Shown one piece after another: positions 51,951 to 60,470 of a DNA stretch of 64,000 nt (positions within the stretch are counted from its first letter, which is position 1; the number at the start of each line of letters is the position of its first letter). A program made the position numbers and the translations under genes. Below the pieces are notes generated by a model. The model was not told the DNA's origin and made no database searches. It was given only the letters and a program-made list of their open reading frames with translations. Where the stretch lies: assembly GCF_038396635.1 (NCBI RefSeq), contig NZ_CP121687.1, forward strand, positions 1,984,001 through 2,048,000, read 5' to 3'. This DNA is from Defluviitalea saccharophila (GTDB taxonomy: Bacteria; Bacillota; Clostridia; Lachnospirales; Defluviitaleaceae).

Positions 51951-54095
51951 ATGAAACAACACAAGATACTGCAGTGGATTTTATATATAGGTTTAGGAGT
52001 TGTTTTGTTTATACTTCCTTACCCCAGAGGACTCTTTTTTGCAAGAGAAATCGTACCGGTTCAAATAGGGTGCTTTGCTCTGTTTATCCTATGGTCCTAT
52101 CTTAAAATATTAAAGAAAGAAAAAATAGAAATAAATTCTTTTCTTATGATTTCCGTGATGTTGCTCCCCGTTGTTTATATATTGCCGTTATTATTTGGAG
52201 TGGCGGCAAGTCATTACGGGGCATTAACTTATATCTTTAGATACCTTACGTATATGGTGGTTTTTCTTATGCTCTCGGATATTACAAAAACGAGAAAAGA
52301 CATTTTCCTTTGGCTGAATATCCTGGGAATCAGCGGCATTATTGCAGCCATTTTAGGTATTGATGCAGGACTTGGGTTAAAACTGAATAATCTTTTTAAA
52401 TTTAATGGAGTAATCGACGAATACGGTCGTGTGCGAGGGGTTTTACAGTATTCTAACAGCTTCGGAGCCTATATGGGCATTATTTTCTTTATATTAATAG
52501 GTCTTAGCCTTATTACAGAGAAAAAATCTTTAAAAGTGTTTTACTCTGCGGCTCAGGTCCTTCCTTTAATTGCTCTTTTAATGACGGTCTCCAGAGGAGC
52601 CATTGTATTCGTCCCTGTGATTTATTTATTATTCATCCTTTTGATTCCAACTAAAGAAAAGAGATTGGAAGTGATTCTTTCCTCGATAGCACCAATCATT
52701 ATTTCACTGCTTTCAGGAAAAATGTTAACGGAAATGGTACATCCTATTCTTAAAGGAGAAGGAGCAGGACTAATTCAAAAAGGATGGATAATTACCGTTA
52801 TTGCTTTTGTTGCTGCCTATATCCTTTCATTTGTTTTATTAAAAGCCCTTGCGGTACTTTCTAAGGTTTCAACAAAAGTTTATCAAATTGGTATTGCAGC
52901 CATGGGGGTCATTGGTGTAGTCGGAGGGGTAGTATTATTTACCTCCGGACTGTATCAAAAAATCCTTCCGGAGTTTTTAGTTCAGCGTTTTACTCAAATA
53001 GGTTCCTTAGCCGATATTACCTCCGGCAGAAATAACTTCTACCGGGATGGTCTTCGTATGTTAAAAGATAAGTGGTTACTAGGTGGGGGCGGAAATGCCT
53101 GGTCTGCTATGTATAGAAAATACCAGTCCTATTTCTACGGTTCCTCGGAAGCCCACAGCCTCCCGCTTCAGTTTTGGCTTGAAACAGGACTCATTGGCAT
53201 AATCGTTTTTGTATTTTTTATTGTTGCACTGTTTGTCTTATATTTTAAAAACAGAAAAAGCGAGAATGGGGTAGAGTTAACGGTTCTTTTGATACCTGTT
53301 TTAATGCTTTTAAGCCATAGTATTGTAGATTTTAATTTTTCGTATGTTTCCCTTCCTCTTATGAGCTTTGCTCTTATCGGGTGTATGGGTGGTCTAAAGA
53401 AAAAAGAGGACTTAAGTTTTTCTGTTACGGCCTGGATGCCGTTAGTACTTGGAGTTGTGTTTATTATCTTCCCGATTTCCTGGCAGATCGGCAGAAATTA
53501 TGCCGTAAAAGCTACTGCGATCATGAAGCAGGAAAATTTAAAAGCAAATGATGTCTTAGATGCCGTAGAATATATGGAAAAAGCCGTGGATTTTAATGGC
53601 TGGAATGCAGATTACATGGTCAGGGAAGGCGATCCTCAGGATGGGGATTTATTATATGACTTAAATACCTTGTATCAGCAGCTTTACAGTTTAGTAGAAC
53701 AAAACGATCCTGAACAAATAGGCATTGTTGTGCAAAAACAGGCAGCCATCTATCAAAAAGCATATAAGCTGGAACCTTATAATCCTTATATAGCCATGCA
53801 ATTTGCCCAAATTGTCCTTCAAAACGGAAATATTGAAGAAGGTTTAGCTATAGTGGAAAAAGCATGGACCCTTAATCCTATGTATGAAGGGCGATATCAG
53901 GAACTGGCCCAAGCTTATCTCGCAGTAGGGGAATTCTATATCAATCAGGGCAATAAAGAGGCGGCAAAGCCCTACCTTGAAAGAGTGATAAAAGTAGAAA
54001 AAGATTTGGAAGAAACCAATAAAATCGCTCTTGAGAAAGTAGAAATGACTGAAAAGACAAAGGAATATATCGAAAAAGCAAAAGGAATGTTATAA
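51951..54095 (+). CDS. O-antigen ligase/polymerase-like membrane protein with C-terminal TPR region
   Basis: A 714-residue protein with about twelve to fourteen membrane segments over the first 510 residues and a soluble C-terminal part. The long periplasmic-type loop contains GRNNFYRDGLRMLKDKWLLGGGGNAWSAMYRKYQ and SSEAHSLPLQFWLETGLIG (about residues 358-415), which match the O-antigen ligase/Wzy (PF04932) pattern with conserved Arg and His. The C-terminal 190 residues are helical tetratricopeptide-like repeats (ALAIVEKAWTLNPMYEGRYQELAQAYLAVGEFY). In Gram-positives, such proteins act in polysaccharide polymerisation or transfer of glycans to wall or S-layer proteins. Context gives no glycan cluster. 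AGGAGA precedes the ATG. Confidence 0.83.
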   Translation: MKQHKILQWILYIGLGVVLFILPYPRGLFFAREIVPVQIGCFALFILWSYLKILKKEKIEINSFLMISVMLLPVVYILPLLFGVAASHYGALTYIFRYLTYMVVFLMLSDITKTRKDIFLWLNILGISGIIAAILGIDAGLGLKLNNLFKFNGVIDEYGRVRGVLQYSNSFGAYMGIIFFILIGLSLITEKKSLKVFYSAAQVLPLIALLMTVSRGAIVFVPVIYLLFILLIPTKEKRLEVILSSIAPIIISLLSGKMLTEMVHPILKGEGAGLIQKGWIITVIAFVAAYILSFVLLKALAVLSKVSTKVYQIGIAAMGVIGVVGGVVLFTSGLYQKILPEFLVQRFTQIGSLADITSGRNNFYRDGLRMLKDKWLLGGGGNAWSAMYRKYQSYFYGSSEAHSLPLQFWLETGLIGIIVFVFFIVALFVLYFKNRKSENGVELTVLLIPVLMLLSHSIVDFNFSYVSLPLMSFALIGCMGGLKKKEDLSFSVTAWMPLVLGVVFIIFPISWQIGRNYAVKATAIMKQENLKANDVLDAVEYMEKAVDFNGWNADYMVREGDPQDGDLLYDLNTLYQQLYSLVEQNDPEQIGIVVQKQAAIYQKAYKLEPYNPYIAMQFAQIVLQNGNIEEGLAIVEKAWTLNPMYEGRYQELAQAYLAVGEFYINQGNKEAAKPYLERVIKVEKDLEETNKIALEKVEMTEKTKEYIEKAKGML

Positions 54096-54099
54096 AATT

Positions 54100-54165
54100 T
54101 GGTGCCTGTTTGTCCACATTTCCACATTTGTTAACAAATGTGGAAATGTGGACAAACAGGCACCA
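54100..54165. repeat. 66-bp perfect palindrome
   Basis: Each half begins TGGTGCCTGTTTGTCCACAT and continues to GTT; the centre is GTTAAC at 54130-54135 with the axis between 54132 and 54133. Every base pairs from 54100 with 54165 inward. The ends GGTGCC/GGCACC resemble REP-like palindromes seen in many Firmicutes. No T run follows on either side, so it is not an ordinary terminator, though the hairpin would be very stable as RNA or single-stranded DNA. Confidence 0.95.
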
Positions 54166-54167
54166 TT

Positions 54168-54222
54168 TTGCTTTGTCGACCACGCTTGGAATGAGAGTTT
54201 CCCAAGCGAACCTCTTTTTTCT
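54168..54222 (+). repeat. Terminator-abutting repeat, copy F (right-hand remnant)
   Basis: The segment GCTTTGTCGACCACGCTTGG...GAGAGTTTCCCAAGCGAACCTCTTT aligns to hairpins III and IV of copy E (GCTTTGCCGACCGCGCTCGG...AGAGTTTCGCGTGCGAAACTCTTT) with scattered changes that weaken both stems. The left half is missing, and its place is taken by the palindrome that ends two bases upstream. Confidence 0.7.
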
Positions 54223-54625
54223 AGTCTAAGAAATCCATCTGTTCTTTTCTATGCTCTTGTTTTTCTTTGGTTTTCTTTAAGGTTTCCGGATCCATGTGGT
54301 CCGCATTATGACGGAGATAACCTTCCGTGTACTCATAATTTTTCTTTAGGTTTTCCCATTCGTCATTATTTACATTTTCACCATAAGCAATGATATTTTC
54401 TAATTTCTCAATTTCTTTTTCCCTGGTTTCCTGCAGTTCTTTTGCCCGTTGAATCTGCTCTTCAGATGCAATATCTGAATGTTGCTCTAGGTGACGCTCT
54501 GTTCTTGTATGAGCTTCAACAAGATTTTCTAATTGTTCGATTCTTCTTTTGTTTTCATTGCAGGTCTGATCCTTGCCGCTTCTATCTTTTAATGCTTCAT
54601 TTTCTTGTGGATTACTATGAAACAT
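54221..54625 (-). CDS. Small highly charged coiled-coil protein, function unknown
   Basis: A 134-residue soluble protein of unknown family. It is almost all helical with heptad spacing of Leu and Ile between charged residues (KRRIEQLENLVEAHTRTERHLEQ and REKEIEKLENIIAYGENVNNDEWENLKK), so a coiled-coil dimer is likely. Two halves show a loose internal repeat: HTRTERHLEQHSDIASEEQIQRAKELQETREKEIE resembles YTEGYLRHNADHMDPETLKKTKEKQEHRKEQ, both with an HLxxHxD...E core. AGGAGG lies 9 bases before the ATG. It is the only minus-strand gene between 14 kb and the window end, and no terminator with a T run is seen after it. Confidence 0.7.
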   Translation of the reverse strand: MFHSNPQENEALKDRSGKDQTCNENKRRIEQLENLVEAHTRTERHLEQHSDIASEEQIQRAKELQETREKEIEKLENIIAYGENVNNDEWENLKKNYEYTEGYLRHNADHMDPETLKKTKEKQEHRKEQMDFLD

Positions 54626-54742
54626 GTATTTAGCCTCCTTTTAAAAATAATAGTTCTTTCTTTAATTAGCATTTCACAACTTAAGATTTATCATACAATC
54701 AAAGATTGGAATATCAGTCAGGAGCTAAATGGAAATTTTTTA

Positions 54743-54771
54743 TTGACAAAAATAATTTTTTTATATATACT
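54743..54771 (+). promoter_or_regulatory. Sigma-A promoter of the fatty-acid synthesis operon
   Basis: A perfect TTGACA at 54743-54748 and TATACT at 54766-54771 are separated by 17 bases, 50 bases upstream of fabT. Confidence 0.8.
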
Positions 54772-54799
54772 TTGATTATCAAAATATTTGAGTATCAAA
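54771..54799. promoter_or_regulatory. Two FabT-like operator boxes at the fab operon start
   Basis: The perfect palindrome TTTGATTATCAAA (54771-54783) overlaps the expected start of transcription. A second box TTTGAGTATCAAA (54787-54799) follows 3 bases later. Both fit the TTTGAnnnTCAAA pattern bound by FabT-type MarR regulators in lactic acid bacteria. Binding here would block the promoter and fabT itself. Confidence 0.7.
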
Positions 54800-54820
54800 A
54801 AATACTTGAGGTGATACAGT

Positions 54821-55285
54821 TTGGAAAAACTTAAAGAAGTTCTCAATCATCTGATGGTAGAAATCTTTAACGATATACTAACCATTGAACAAACCGCTTT
54901 AAAGAAAGGTGCTTTTAGCGATTTATCCGTAACGGAAATGCATACCATCGAAGCTATAGGAATGTATCATCCAAGGACCATGTCAGAAGTTGCCCAGGAT
55001 TTAAAAATTACCGTGGGCACTTTGACCACGGCAATCAATAGGCTGGTGAAAAAAGGTTACGTAGAAAGAAAACGCGTTGAAGATGATAGAAGAATTGTTC
55101 AAATAAGCCTGACTAAAAAAGGAAAATTAGCTTACAGAGTTCACGAAAAATTTCATATGGATATGATTCATGCCATGGTAGAAGGGCTGAACCTGGAGAA
55201 TGAAGAGATATTAGTACACTCTCTTGGGCAATTAAGCGAATTTTTAAAACGGCACTATCATCTTAACGAAACAAAGGAGTCCTAA
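54821..55285 (+). CDS. fabT: MarR-family regulator of fatty-acid synthesis, FabT-like
   Basis: A 154-residue winged-helix regulator. The recognition region reads MSEVAQDLKITVGTLTTAINRLVKKGYVERKRVEDDRRIVQISLTKKG (about residues 53-100), a standard MarR helix-turn-helix and wing. It is the first gene of the fab operon, as fabT is in Streptococcus and Lactococcus, where it represses fab genes with acyl-ACP as corepressor. It starts with TTG after GAGGTGATAC. Two FabT-like boxes in its own 5' region imply autoregulation. The fabH gene follows after one base, so translation is coupled. FapR, the Bacillus alternative, is of a different family and not seen here. Confidence 0.88.
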   Translation: MEKLKEVLNHLMVEIFNDILTIEQTALKKGAFSDLSVTEMHTIEAIGMYHPRTMSEVAQDLKITVGTLTTAINRLVKKGYVERKRVEDDRRIVQISLTKKGKLAYRVHEKFHMDMIHAMVEGLNLENEEILVHSLGQLSEFLKRHYHLNETKES

Positions 55286-55286
55286 G

Positions 55287-56264
55287 ATGAATGAAGTCCA
55301 AATTATAGGAACAGGGAGCTATGTTCCGGCTCAGATTATCACCAATGATCATTTATCCACTATCGTAGAAACCAATGATGAATGGATTTCCAGCCGAACC
55401 GGCATAAAAGAAAGGAGAATATCAAAAGGAGAAACTACATCCGCTCTTGCTTCCGGTGCCGCTAAAAAAGCCCTGGAAGATGCGGGAATATCTCCCGAAA
55501 CAATAGACTTAATCATAGTGGCAACCATGACTCCTGACTATTTTATGCCCTCTACAGCTTGCCTTGTTCAAAAAGAAATAAAAGCATATAATGCCACCTG
55601 TTTTGATTTATCGGCGGCATGTTCAGGATTTTTATACGCCCTTAATACAGGGTATCAATTTATCAGAAGTGGACAGAGCAATACCGCCTTAATCATAGGG
55701 GCGGATACCTATTCAAAAATACTGGATTGGTCCGATAGAAGTACCTGTGTTTTATTTGGAGATGGAGCAGGCGCCGTCGTTTTACAAAAATGCGAAAATA
55801 AAGGCATCATAGCTATGTATACAGGTTCTGACGGCAGAGGGGATACGCTTTTAACCTGTCCTGCTGTTGCCCATAACAGTCCTTTCAGTCCAGCAATTGA
55901 CGCGCCAAAATCCGTAGTTTCCATGGATGGAAAAGAAGTCTTTCGCTTTGCGACAACCATCGTTCCAAAATGTATAGAAGAAGTATTGAAGTCTTCTTCT
56001 TACACCACAGAAGATATTAAATATTATGTACTCCATCAGGCCAATGCAAGAATGATGGATTTAATTTCTAAAAAAATGAATATCGACATTGAAAAGTTTT
56101 ATAAAAACATAGAGCGGTATGGCAACACTTCTGCCGCAAGCATACCCATTGCCTTAGATGAGATAAATCAAAATGGGATACTTAAAAAAGGAGATTTATT
56201 CATTCTAGTAGGATTTGGAGGGGGCTTAACCTGGGGTTCGGCTCTGCTTCAATGGCATAAATAA
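55287..56264 (+). CDS. fabH: 3-oxoacyl-ACP synthase III
   Basis: A 325-residue condensing enzyme that starts fatty-acid chains by joining acetyl- or branched acyl-CoA with malonyl-ACP. The catalytic triad is visible: Cys in [13 protein letters not shown] (about residue 112), His in [14 protein letters not shown] (about 250), Asn in [15 protein letters not shown] (about 280). The N-terminal RTGIKERRI holds the conserved Arg that contacts CoA. AAAGGAG fits the ATG. It is the second gene of the operon. Confidence 0.96.
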   Translation: MNEVQIIGTGSYVPAQIITNDHLSTIVETNDEWISSRTGIKERRISKGETTSALASGAAKKALEDAGISPETIDLIIVATMTPDYFMPSTACLVQKEIKAYNATCFDLSAACSGFLYALNTGYQFIRSGQSNTALIIGADTYSKILDWSDRSTCVLFGDGAGAVVLQKCENKGIIAMYTGSDGRGDTLLTCPAVAHNSPFSPAIDAPKSVVSMDGKEVFRFATTIVPKCIEEVLKSSSYTTEDIKYYVLHQANARMMDLISKKMNIDIEKFYKNIERYGNTSAASIPIALDEINQNGILKKGDLFILVGFGGGLTWGSALLQWHK

Positions 56265-56286
56265 TAAAAATTTAGGAGGAATTATC

Positions 56287-56517
56287 ATGATATTTGAAAA
56301 AATACAAGAAATCATCGTAGAACAATTAGGCGTGGATAAAAACGAAATTAAACCAGAATCTAACTTCCAGGAAGACTTAGATGCAGATTCTCTAGATTTA
56401 TTCCAAATTGTAATGGCTTTAGAAGAAGCATTTGAATTAGAAATTCCCAGTGAAGACATGGAAAACATCAAAACTGTGCAGGATGCGGTAAACTATATTG
56501 AATCTAAACAAGAATAA
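56287..56517 (+). CDS. acpP: Acyl carrier protein
   Basis: A 76-residue acidic four-helix protein. The phosphopantetheine Ser is in [20 protein letters not shown] (about residue 38), the DSL motif, where the usual DSLD is kept. It carries growing acyl chains for all Fab enzymes. AGGAGG precedes the ATG. Its stop is followed by a hairpin (56516-56545) before fabK, which may set the level of acpP mRNA relative to downstream genes. Confidence 0.95.
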   Translation: MIFEKIQEIIVEQLGVDKNEIKPESNFQEDLDADSLDLFQIVMALEEAFELEIPSEDMENIKTVQDAVNYIESKQE

Positions 56518-56545
56518 AAGGTCAGATGAATCCATCTGACTTTTC
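56516..56545 (+). other. Intercistronic hairpin between acpP and fabK
   Basis: A perfect 8-bp stem GTCAGATG / CATCTGAC (56521-56528 and 56533-56540) with a 4-nt loop is flanked by AAAA and TTTT. The T run is short and interrupted (TTTTCTT). It looks like a weak terminator or mRNA-stabilising element inside the operon. Confidence 0.6.
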
Positions 56546-56562
56546 TTCTAGGAGGTTTAACT

Positions 56563-57498
56563 ATGCATAATTTTTGGAAAGAGATAGGTGTGAAGTACCC
56601 GATTATTCAAGGGGGAATGGCTTGGATCGCAGACCATAGTTTAGCTGCTGCGGTTTCCAATGCAGGAGGACTTGGGATTATTGCCGCAGCCAATGCACCG
56701 GTTTCTTACGTAAGAGACGAAATCAGAAAAACAAAAGAATTAACGGATAAACCCTTTGGCGTCAATATCATGCTCCTTAGTGACAATGCAGAAGAGGTAG
56801 CCCATCTGGTTTGTGAAGAAGGCGTAAAGGTCGTCACAACAGGGGCAGGAAATCCCGGAAAGTACATGGATATGTGGAAAGCAAACGGTATAAAGGTGAT
56901 TCCTGTAGTGCCTTCTGTTGCCCTTGCTAAAAGAATGGAACGCTGCGGCGCCGATGCGGTGATTGCAGAGGGCTGTGAGTCAGGAGGTCACGTAGGAGAA
57001 CTTACTACCATGGCATTGCTTCCCCAGGTTGTGGATGCAGTCAATATCCCTGTTATTGGCGCAGGAGGTATAGGAGACGGCAGAGGAATTGCCGCAGCCC
57101 TGATGCTTGGCGCAGTGGGCGTACAGGTAGGAACAAGATTCCTGGTGGCAAAAGAATGTACTGTACATCCATCCTATAAAGAAAGAGTGCTAAAAGCAAG
57201 CGATATTGATACGGTTGTAACAGGAAGACCAACAGGGCATCCTGTAAGAATCCTAAGAAACCAATTATCCAGAGAACTTCTGAAGTTGGAAAAGATCGCT
57301 GCTCCCTTAGAGCAATACGAAGAACTGGGAAAAGGAGCTCTTCCAAGGGCAGCAAAAGAAGGAGATATTGACAGAGGTTCTGTTATGGCAGGACAAATTG
57401 CAGGAATGATTACAAAAGAGCAGACCTGTGTTGAAATGATAGAAGAAATGTTTAAAGAAGCTAAAGAAATCATCATGAATCGTCAAGATATCCTTTAA
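56563..57498 (+). CDS. fabK: Enoyl-ACP reductase II (FMN-dependent FabK)
   Basis: A 311-residue TIM-barrel flavoenzyme doing the last reduction step of each elongation cycle. It is related to nitronate monooxygenases: YPIIQGGMAWIADHSLAAAVSNAGGLGIIAAA at the start, GCESGGHVGELTTMALLPQV in the middle (about residues 139-158), and GAGGIGDGRGIAAALMLGAVGVQVGTRFL for FMN binding. Its place in the fab operon and length favour FabK over nitronate monooxygenase. No FabI gene is present in the cluster. FabK enzymes are known to be insensitive to triclosan. AGGAGGT precedes the ATG. Confidence 0.93.
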   Translation: MHNFWKEIGVKYPIIQGGMAWIADHSLAAAVSNAGGLGIIAAANAPVSYVRDEIRKTKELTDKPFGVNIMLLSDNAEEVAHLVCEEGVKVVTTGAGNPGKYMDMWKANGIKVIPVVPSVALAKRMERCGADAVIAEGCESGGHVGELTTMALLPQVVDAVNIPVIGAGGIGDGRGIAAALMLGAVGVQVGTRFLVAKECTVHPSYKERVLKASDIDTVVTGRPTGHPVRILRNQLSRELLKLEKIAAPLEQYEELGKGALPRAAKEGDIDRGSVMAGQIAGMITKEQTCVEMIEEMFKEAKEIIMNRQDIL

Positions 57499-57530
57499 GA
57501 AAAAATAACCCCTTATTTAGGAGGAATACC

Positions 57531-58454
57531 ATGAAAGCTGCATTTATATTTGCCGGCCAAGGCTCCCAATACATTGGTATGGGAAAGGACTTGGCAGAGA
57601 ACATAAAAGAATGTAATGAAGTCTTTGAAGCAGCCAATGAAGTCCTGGACTTTGATATCAAAGAGCTGTGCTTTAACGATCCGGAAGGCAAAATCAATCA
57701 AACCCAATACACCCAGCCGGCAATTTTAACGGTTAATATAGCAGCCCTAAGGGCTATTGAAAAGGAAATAAAACCTGCGGTTGTTGCAGGGCTTAGCTTA
57801 GGAGAGTATTCAGCCCTGGTGGCAGGAGGCATGTTAGACTTTAAAGATGCCGTAAGGCTTGTCAGAAAAAGAGGACAGTATATGGAAGAAGCCGTACCTA
57901 GTGGGGTAGGTGGCATGAGTGCTGTTTTAGGCCTTGATAAAGAAGAGGTGGAAAAAGTCCTTCAAACCATTTCTGAAGGGATTGTTGAAGCCGCTAATTT
58001 TAACTGCCCCGGACAAATCGTTATAGGGGGAGAAATAGAGGCTCTTAAGATTGCAGAAGAAAAATTAAAAGCTGCAGGAGCGAAGAGAGTTCTGCCTCTT
58101 TCAGTGAGTGGTCCTTTCCACACTTCGATGCTTTTGCCGGCAGCCCAGAAATTAGAAGAAGAGCTTAAAAATATAGAATTTAAAGCACCCCAAATTCCCG
58201 TTATCAGCAATGTCCATGGGGAGTATGCAACACAAGAGGACGTAAAAGAACTTCTAAGAAAACAAGTGATGCGTTCTGTTCTTTGGGAACAGACCATTAA
58301 CAAAATGATAGAAGACGGAGTGGATACATTTATAGAGCTTGGACCGGGAAAAGTATTAAGCGGATTTGTAAAGAAAATCAACCGCTCCGTTACCGTATGT
58401 AATGTTGAGGATATGAAATCCCTAGAGAAAACATTAGAAACCATCAGGAGGTAG
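57531..58454 (+). CDS. fabD: Malonyl-CoA--ACP transacylase
   Basis: A 307-residue alpha/beta hydrolase-type acyltransferase that loads malonyl groups on ACP. The nucleophile is in GLSLGEYSALVAGG (Ser about residue 89), where the usual GHSLGE has Leu in place of His, a common variant. The active-site His lies in VSGPFHTSML (about 200). The N-terminal FAGQGSQYIGMGKDL is the oxyanion Gln loop. AGGAGG precedes the ATG; fabG begins 2 bases after its stop. Confidence 0.95.
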   Translation: MKAAFIFAGQGSQYIGMGKDLAENIKECNEVFEAANEVLDFDIKELCFNDPEGKINQTQYTQPAILTVNIAALRAIEKEIKPAVVAGLSLGEYSALVAGGMLDFKDAVRLVRKRGQYMEEAVPSGVGGMSAVLGLDKEEVEKVLQTISEGIVEAANFNCPGQIVIGGEIEALKIAEEKLKAAGAKRVLPLSVSGPFHTSMLLPAAQKLEEELKNIEFKAPQIPVISNVHGEYATQEDVKELLRKQVMRSVLWEQTINKMIEDGVDTFIELGPGKVLSGFVKKINRSVTVCNVEDMKSLEKTLETIRR

Positions 58455-58456
58455 CT

Positions 58457-59206
58457 ATGGAAAAGAGAAAAACCGCCCTGGTCACCGGTGGTAGCAGAGG
58501 AATAGGAAAAGAAATCGCCTTACACCTGGCACAAAAGGGTATGAATATCGTATTTAGTTATATTAGTAACGACGAAGCAGCTCAAAAAACTGTACAGGAA
58601 ATAGAAGAAAAAGGCGTAAAAGCTCTGGCTGTTAAAGCCGATGTAGGCTCCTTTGAAGAGTCCGAGAAACTCATCAATCAAACTGTAGAAGAAATGGGTT
58701 CTATAGACGTATTGGTAAACAATGCAGGGATCATCAGAGATAATTTGATTCTTCGTATGAAAGAAGAAGAATTTGATGAAGTGATAAGAATCAATTTAAA
58801 AGGGGTATTCAACTGCATCAAACACGCTTCTAAGATTATGATGAAGCAAAAAAGCGGCAAAATCATCAATATATCCTCCATCATAGGCCTTATGGGGAAT
58901 ATAGGGCAAATCAATTATGCCGCTGCAAAGGCAGGGATCTTCGGAATCACAAAATCAGCAGCCAAGGAACTGGCTTTAAGAGGCATTACGGTAAACGCCA
59001 TTGCCCCGGGCTTTATTGAAACCGAAATGACCAGCACCCTTTCAGATAAACATAAAGAAGCAATCCTTAAAGCCATCCCCTTAGGCAGAATAGGAAACAG
59101 CAAAGAAGTAGCAAGCCTCGTAGGATTTTTGTCTTCTGAAGAAGCAAGCTACATCACAGGACAGATTATTTGTGTAGATGGCGGTATGGCTATGGCCAGC
59201 CTTTAG
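58457..59206 (+). CDS. fabG: 3-oxoacyl-ACP reductase
   Basis: A 249-residue short-chain dehydrogenase/reductase using NADPH to reduce beta-ketoacyl-ACP. The cofactor loop is VTGGSRGIGKEIA (residues 10-22), NNAGI follows at about 90, and the catalytic Ser-Tyr-Lys set is in INISSIIG and YAAAKAGIFG (Tyr about 154). The C-terminal SSEEASYITGQIICVDGGMAM is typical. AGGAGGTAGCT fits the ATG, giving tight coupling with fabD. Confidence 0.95.
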   Translation: MEKRKTALVTGGSRGIGKEIALHLAQKGMNIVFSYISNDEAAQKTVQEIEEKGVKALAVKADVGSFEESEKLINQTVEEMGSIDVLVNNAGIIRDNLILRMKEEEFDEVIRINLKGVFNCIKHASKIMMKQKSGKIINISSIIGLMGNIGQINYAAAKAGIFGITKSAAKELALRGITVNAIAPGFIETEMTSTLSDKHKEAILKAIPLGRIGNSKEVASLVGFLSSEEASYITGQIICVDGGMAMASL

Positions 59207-59220
59207 AATGGAGGTAAGTT

Positions 59221-60459
59221 ATGGGAAAAAGAGTAGTCATTACAGGAATGGGATGTGTGACACCTGTAGGAAATGATTTGAATACCTTTTGGGAAAATAT
59301 AAAAAACGGTCAATGCGGTATAGATGAGATCACCCGTTTTGACACTGAGAATTTTGATGTAAAGCTGGCAGCAGAAGTAAAGAATTTTGATGCTTCATTA
59401 TATATAGATAAAAAAGAAGCAAGAAGAATGGATTTATACAGCCAATATGCCGTTGCCGCTTCTAAGATGGCATTGGACGATTCCGGGCTGGATATCGAAT
59501 CTATCGATAAAGAAAGATTTGGTGTGATCGTAGGTTCCGGTATCGGCGGAATCGGTACAATTGAAAAAGAACATGAAAAAATGCTTGCCAAAGGACCAAA
59601 AAGAGTATCCCCACTTTTGATTCCTATGATTATAGGGAATATGGCAGCTGGAAACATTGCCATTCAATTTGGTGCTAAAGGCATCTGCTCCACGGTAGTT
59701 ACTGCCTGTGCTACAGGAAGTCATGCCATTGGAGAAGCCTTTAACACAATTCAAAGGGGAAGAGCCGATGTCATTATTGCCGGAGGAGCGGAAGCCAGCA
59801 TTACCCCCCTATCTGTAGCCGGATTTGCGTCTCTTCAGGCACTTAATACAACAAGTGATAAGAATCGTGCATCCATCCCCTTTGATGCAGAAAGAAACGG
59901 TTTTGTTATGGGAGAAGGAGCAGGAATTTTGATTTTAGAATCCTTAGAGCATGCTCTAAAAAGAGGTGCCAGGATTTATGCTGAAATCGTAGGATACGGC
60001 GCAACTGGCGATGCTTACCATATCACTTCTCCGGACCCTGAAGGCAATGGAGCAGCCAGAGCTATGATAGAAGCAATGGATGAAGCAGGTGTTAAACCGG
60101 AGGAAGTAGGTTATATTAATGCTCACGGGACCAGCACACCGCTTAACGATAAGTTTGAAACCGCAGCAATTAAGCTTGCCTTTAAAGAAGCTGCCAAAAA
60201 TGTAGCCATCAGCTCAACCAAATCCATGACGGGCCATCTTCTTGGGGCAGCAGGTGCCATTGAAGGCATTGTTTGTGTGAAAGCTATAGAAGAAGGATTT
60301 ATTCCTCCAACCATTGGATACGAAAAACCCGATCCGGAATGTGATTTAGACTATGTACCCAATGTAGGAAGAAAACAAGAGATTCATTATGCCCTATCGA
60401 ATTCCCTTGGATTTGGAGGACATAATGCCTCCTTATTGTTTAAAAAATATGTGGATTAA
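59221..60459 (+). CDS. fabF: 3-oxoacyl-ACP synthase II
   Basis: A 412-residue elongating condensing enzyme. The catalytic Cys is in [15 protein letters not shown] (about residue 163) and the two histidines in [11 protein letters not shown] (about 302) and [14 protein letters not shown] (about 339). The N-terminal [15 protein letters not shown] is standard. It is probably the only elongation synthase in the cluster, as no fabB is present. GGAGG precedes the ATG. It sits between fabG and accB. Confidence 0.96.
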   Translation: MGKRVVITGMGCVTPVGNDLNTFWENIKNGQCGIDEITRFDTENFDVKLAAEVKNFDASLYIDKKEARRMDLYSQYAVAASKMALDDSGLDIESIDKERFGVIVGSGIGGIGTIEKEHEKMLAKGPKRVSPLLIPMIIGNMAAGNIAIQFGAKGICSTVVTACATGSHAIGEAFNTIQRGRADVIIAGGAEASITPLSVAGFASLQALNTTSDKNRASIPFDAERNGFVMGEGAGILILESLEHALKRGARIYAEIVGYGATGDAYHITSPDPEGNGAARAMIEAMDEAGVKPEEVGYINAHGTSTPLNDKFETAAIKLAFKEAAKNVAISSTKSMTGHLLGAAGAIEGIVCVKAIEEGFIPPTIGYEKPDPECDLDYVPNVGRKQEIHYALSNSLGFGGHNASLLFKKYVD

Positions 60460-60470
60460 AGGAGGTTCCT

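Noticed and set aside
54100-54165. Palindrome as an ordinary bidirectional terminator
   Set aside because: No T run follows on either strand, and a 33-bp loopless perfect stem is far outside the usual terminator form.
57962-58444. 160-codon minus-strand open frame opposite fabD
   Set aside because: It is a shadow of fabD; the + strand protein has all catalytic motifs.
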